NCBI GenBank assembly: GCA_022711405.1
Contig: JAKLFC010000006.1
Coordinates: 1 to 64,000 of the forward strand
DNA length: 64,000 nt
Reading direction: 5' to 3'
From: Bacteroidota bacterium
GTDB taxonomy: Bacteria; Bacteroidota; Bacteroidia; Bacteroidales; JAGONC01
Shown: positions 63,558 through 64,000 of the stretch, in pieces
Position numbering within the stretch: position 1 is the first letter of the stretch
How the letters are laid out: each line of letters starts with the position of its first letter
Notes under the pieces: generated by a model
Seen by the model: the letters and a program-made list of their open reading frames with translations, nothing else
The model's database searches: none
What the model was told of the DNA's origin: nothing
Translations under genes and position numbers: made by a program

Positions 63558-64000
63558 ATGTCATTTCTATTTACTTCAGAATCCGTATCCGAAGGTCACC
63601 CCGACAAGATAGCCGATCAGATCTCCGATGCCCTGCTGGATGAATTCCTGCGGAGAGATCCTGATTCCAAGGTCGCCTGCGAAACAATGGTCACCACGGG
63701 CCTGGTGGTCTGTGCCGGGGAGGTCCTGACCCACTGCTGGGTCGACATTCAGAAAGTGGTCAGGGAAACGATCCGGAACATCGGATATACCAAAGCGGAA
63801 TATAAATTCGACGCCGATTCGTGCGGTGTTCTCAGTGCCATCCATGAGCAGTCGCAGGACATTACCAGGGGTGTGATCAGGCAGGAGAAATACGAGCAGG
63901 GAGCCGGCGACCAGGGCATGATGTTCGGCATGGCCACTCGGGAGATGGACAATTTCATGCCCATGCCCATCGAGCTGGCTCACATTTTTGTCCAGCAGCT
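63558..64000 (+). CDS. metK: S-adenosylmethionine synthetase, 5' part
   Basis: The gene runs off the right edge; 147 codons are visible. N-terminal signature [20 protein letters not shown] with the ATP/methionine-site His, then [12 protein letters not shown], and [12 protein letters not shown], the conserved hexapeptide-type loop. It makes AdoMet from methionine and ATP in the cytosol. The visible part is normal in length and sequence, with no break. Confidence 0.96.
   Translation, partial: MSFLFTSESVSEGHPDKIADQISDALLDEFLRRDPDSKVACETMVTTGLVVCAGEVLTHCWVDIQKVVRETIRNIGYTKAEYKFDADSCGVLSAIHEQSQDITRGVIRQEKYEQGAGDQGMMFGMATREMDNFMPMPIELAHIFVQQ

Overview
The window comes from an uncultured, anaerobic-looking member of Bacteroidetes (Bacteroidales-like). 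The evidence is: a complete Bacteroidetes-type division and cell-wall (dcw) cluster; promoters with the Bacteroidetes -7 box TAnnTTTG; a type IX secretion sorting domain and a GldA-like ABC ATPase; a putative glycine-lipid acyltransferase pair; pyruvate:ferredoxin oxidoreductase; and SusC/TonB-style outer-membrane proteins. All identifications are by reading the sequence; no database search was run.

Positions 1-6600 are clearly AT-richer than the rest and look like the right end of an integrative element. From left to right they hold the 3' part of a surface protein (147-bp FG-GAP/VCBS repeats, GLUG motifs, peptidoglycan-binding domain), a convergent glycosyltransferase coupled to an unknown 305-aa protein, a possible small RNA, and an operon of a 46-aa protein, a helix-turn-helix (excisionase-like) protein and a tyrosine recombinase. 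The recombinase ends about 140 bp from the 3' end of an intact tRNA-Leu, the classic arrangement of a tRNA-targeted island whose other end lies left of the window.

Positions 6650-43200 are core chromosome in mixed orientation: tRNA-Leu and tRNA-Gly; mutS, broken by one in-frame TAG; a SpoU methyltransferase; two paralogous OmpA/TPR outer-membrane proteins; folK and a deoxynucleoside kinase; sppA; a secreted T9SS substrate; a TonB receptor; an energy block (PFOR with two haem-binding proteins, a dihydroorotate-dehydrogenase-like protein, a DUF362 protein and a membrane polyferredoxin); an ECF sigma/anti-sigma pair; carAB; mutS2; a biotin-dependent carboxylase/decarboxylase pair; and glsA-glsB-engB.

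Positions 43290-58810 are the dcw cluster in canonical order (mraZ rsmH ftsL ftsI murE mraY murD ftsW murG murC ftsQ ftsA ftsZ), preceded by four 10-bp-spaced MraZ boxes. The DNPR motif in MurE points to a meso-diaminopimelate wall. On the opposite strand follow rplM-rpsI-rpsB-tsf; then come an unknown membrane protein, gldA and the start of metK.

The most unusual theme is a set of heptanucleotide tandem arrays (STRR-like) concentrated on the mismatch-repair family. One forms the stop codon of mutS, one is translated inside the MutS C-terminal linker, and one (six copies of GTCAGCA) is translated inside MutS2, where gain or loss of a single unit would stop translation before the Smr domain. 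Degenerate AAATTCC/GGAATTT arrays lie directly upstream of mutS, and an inverted pair of arrays separates two convergent genes at 27.3 kb.
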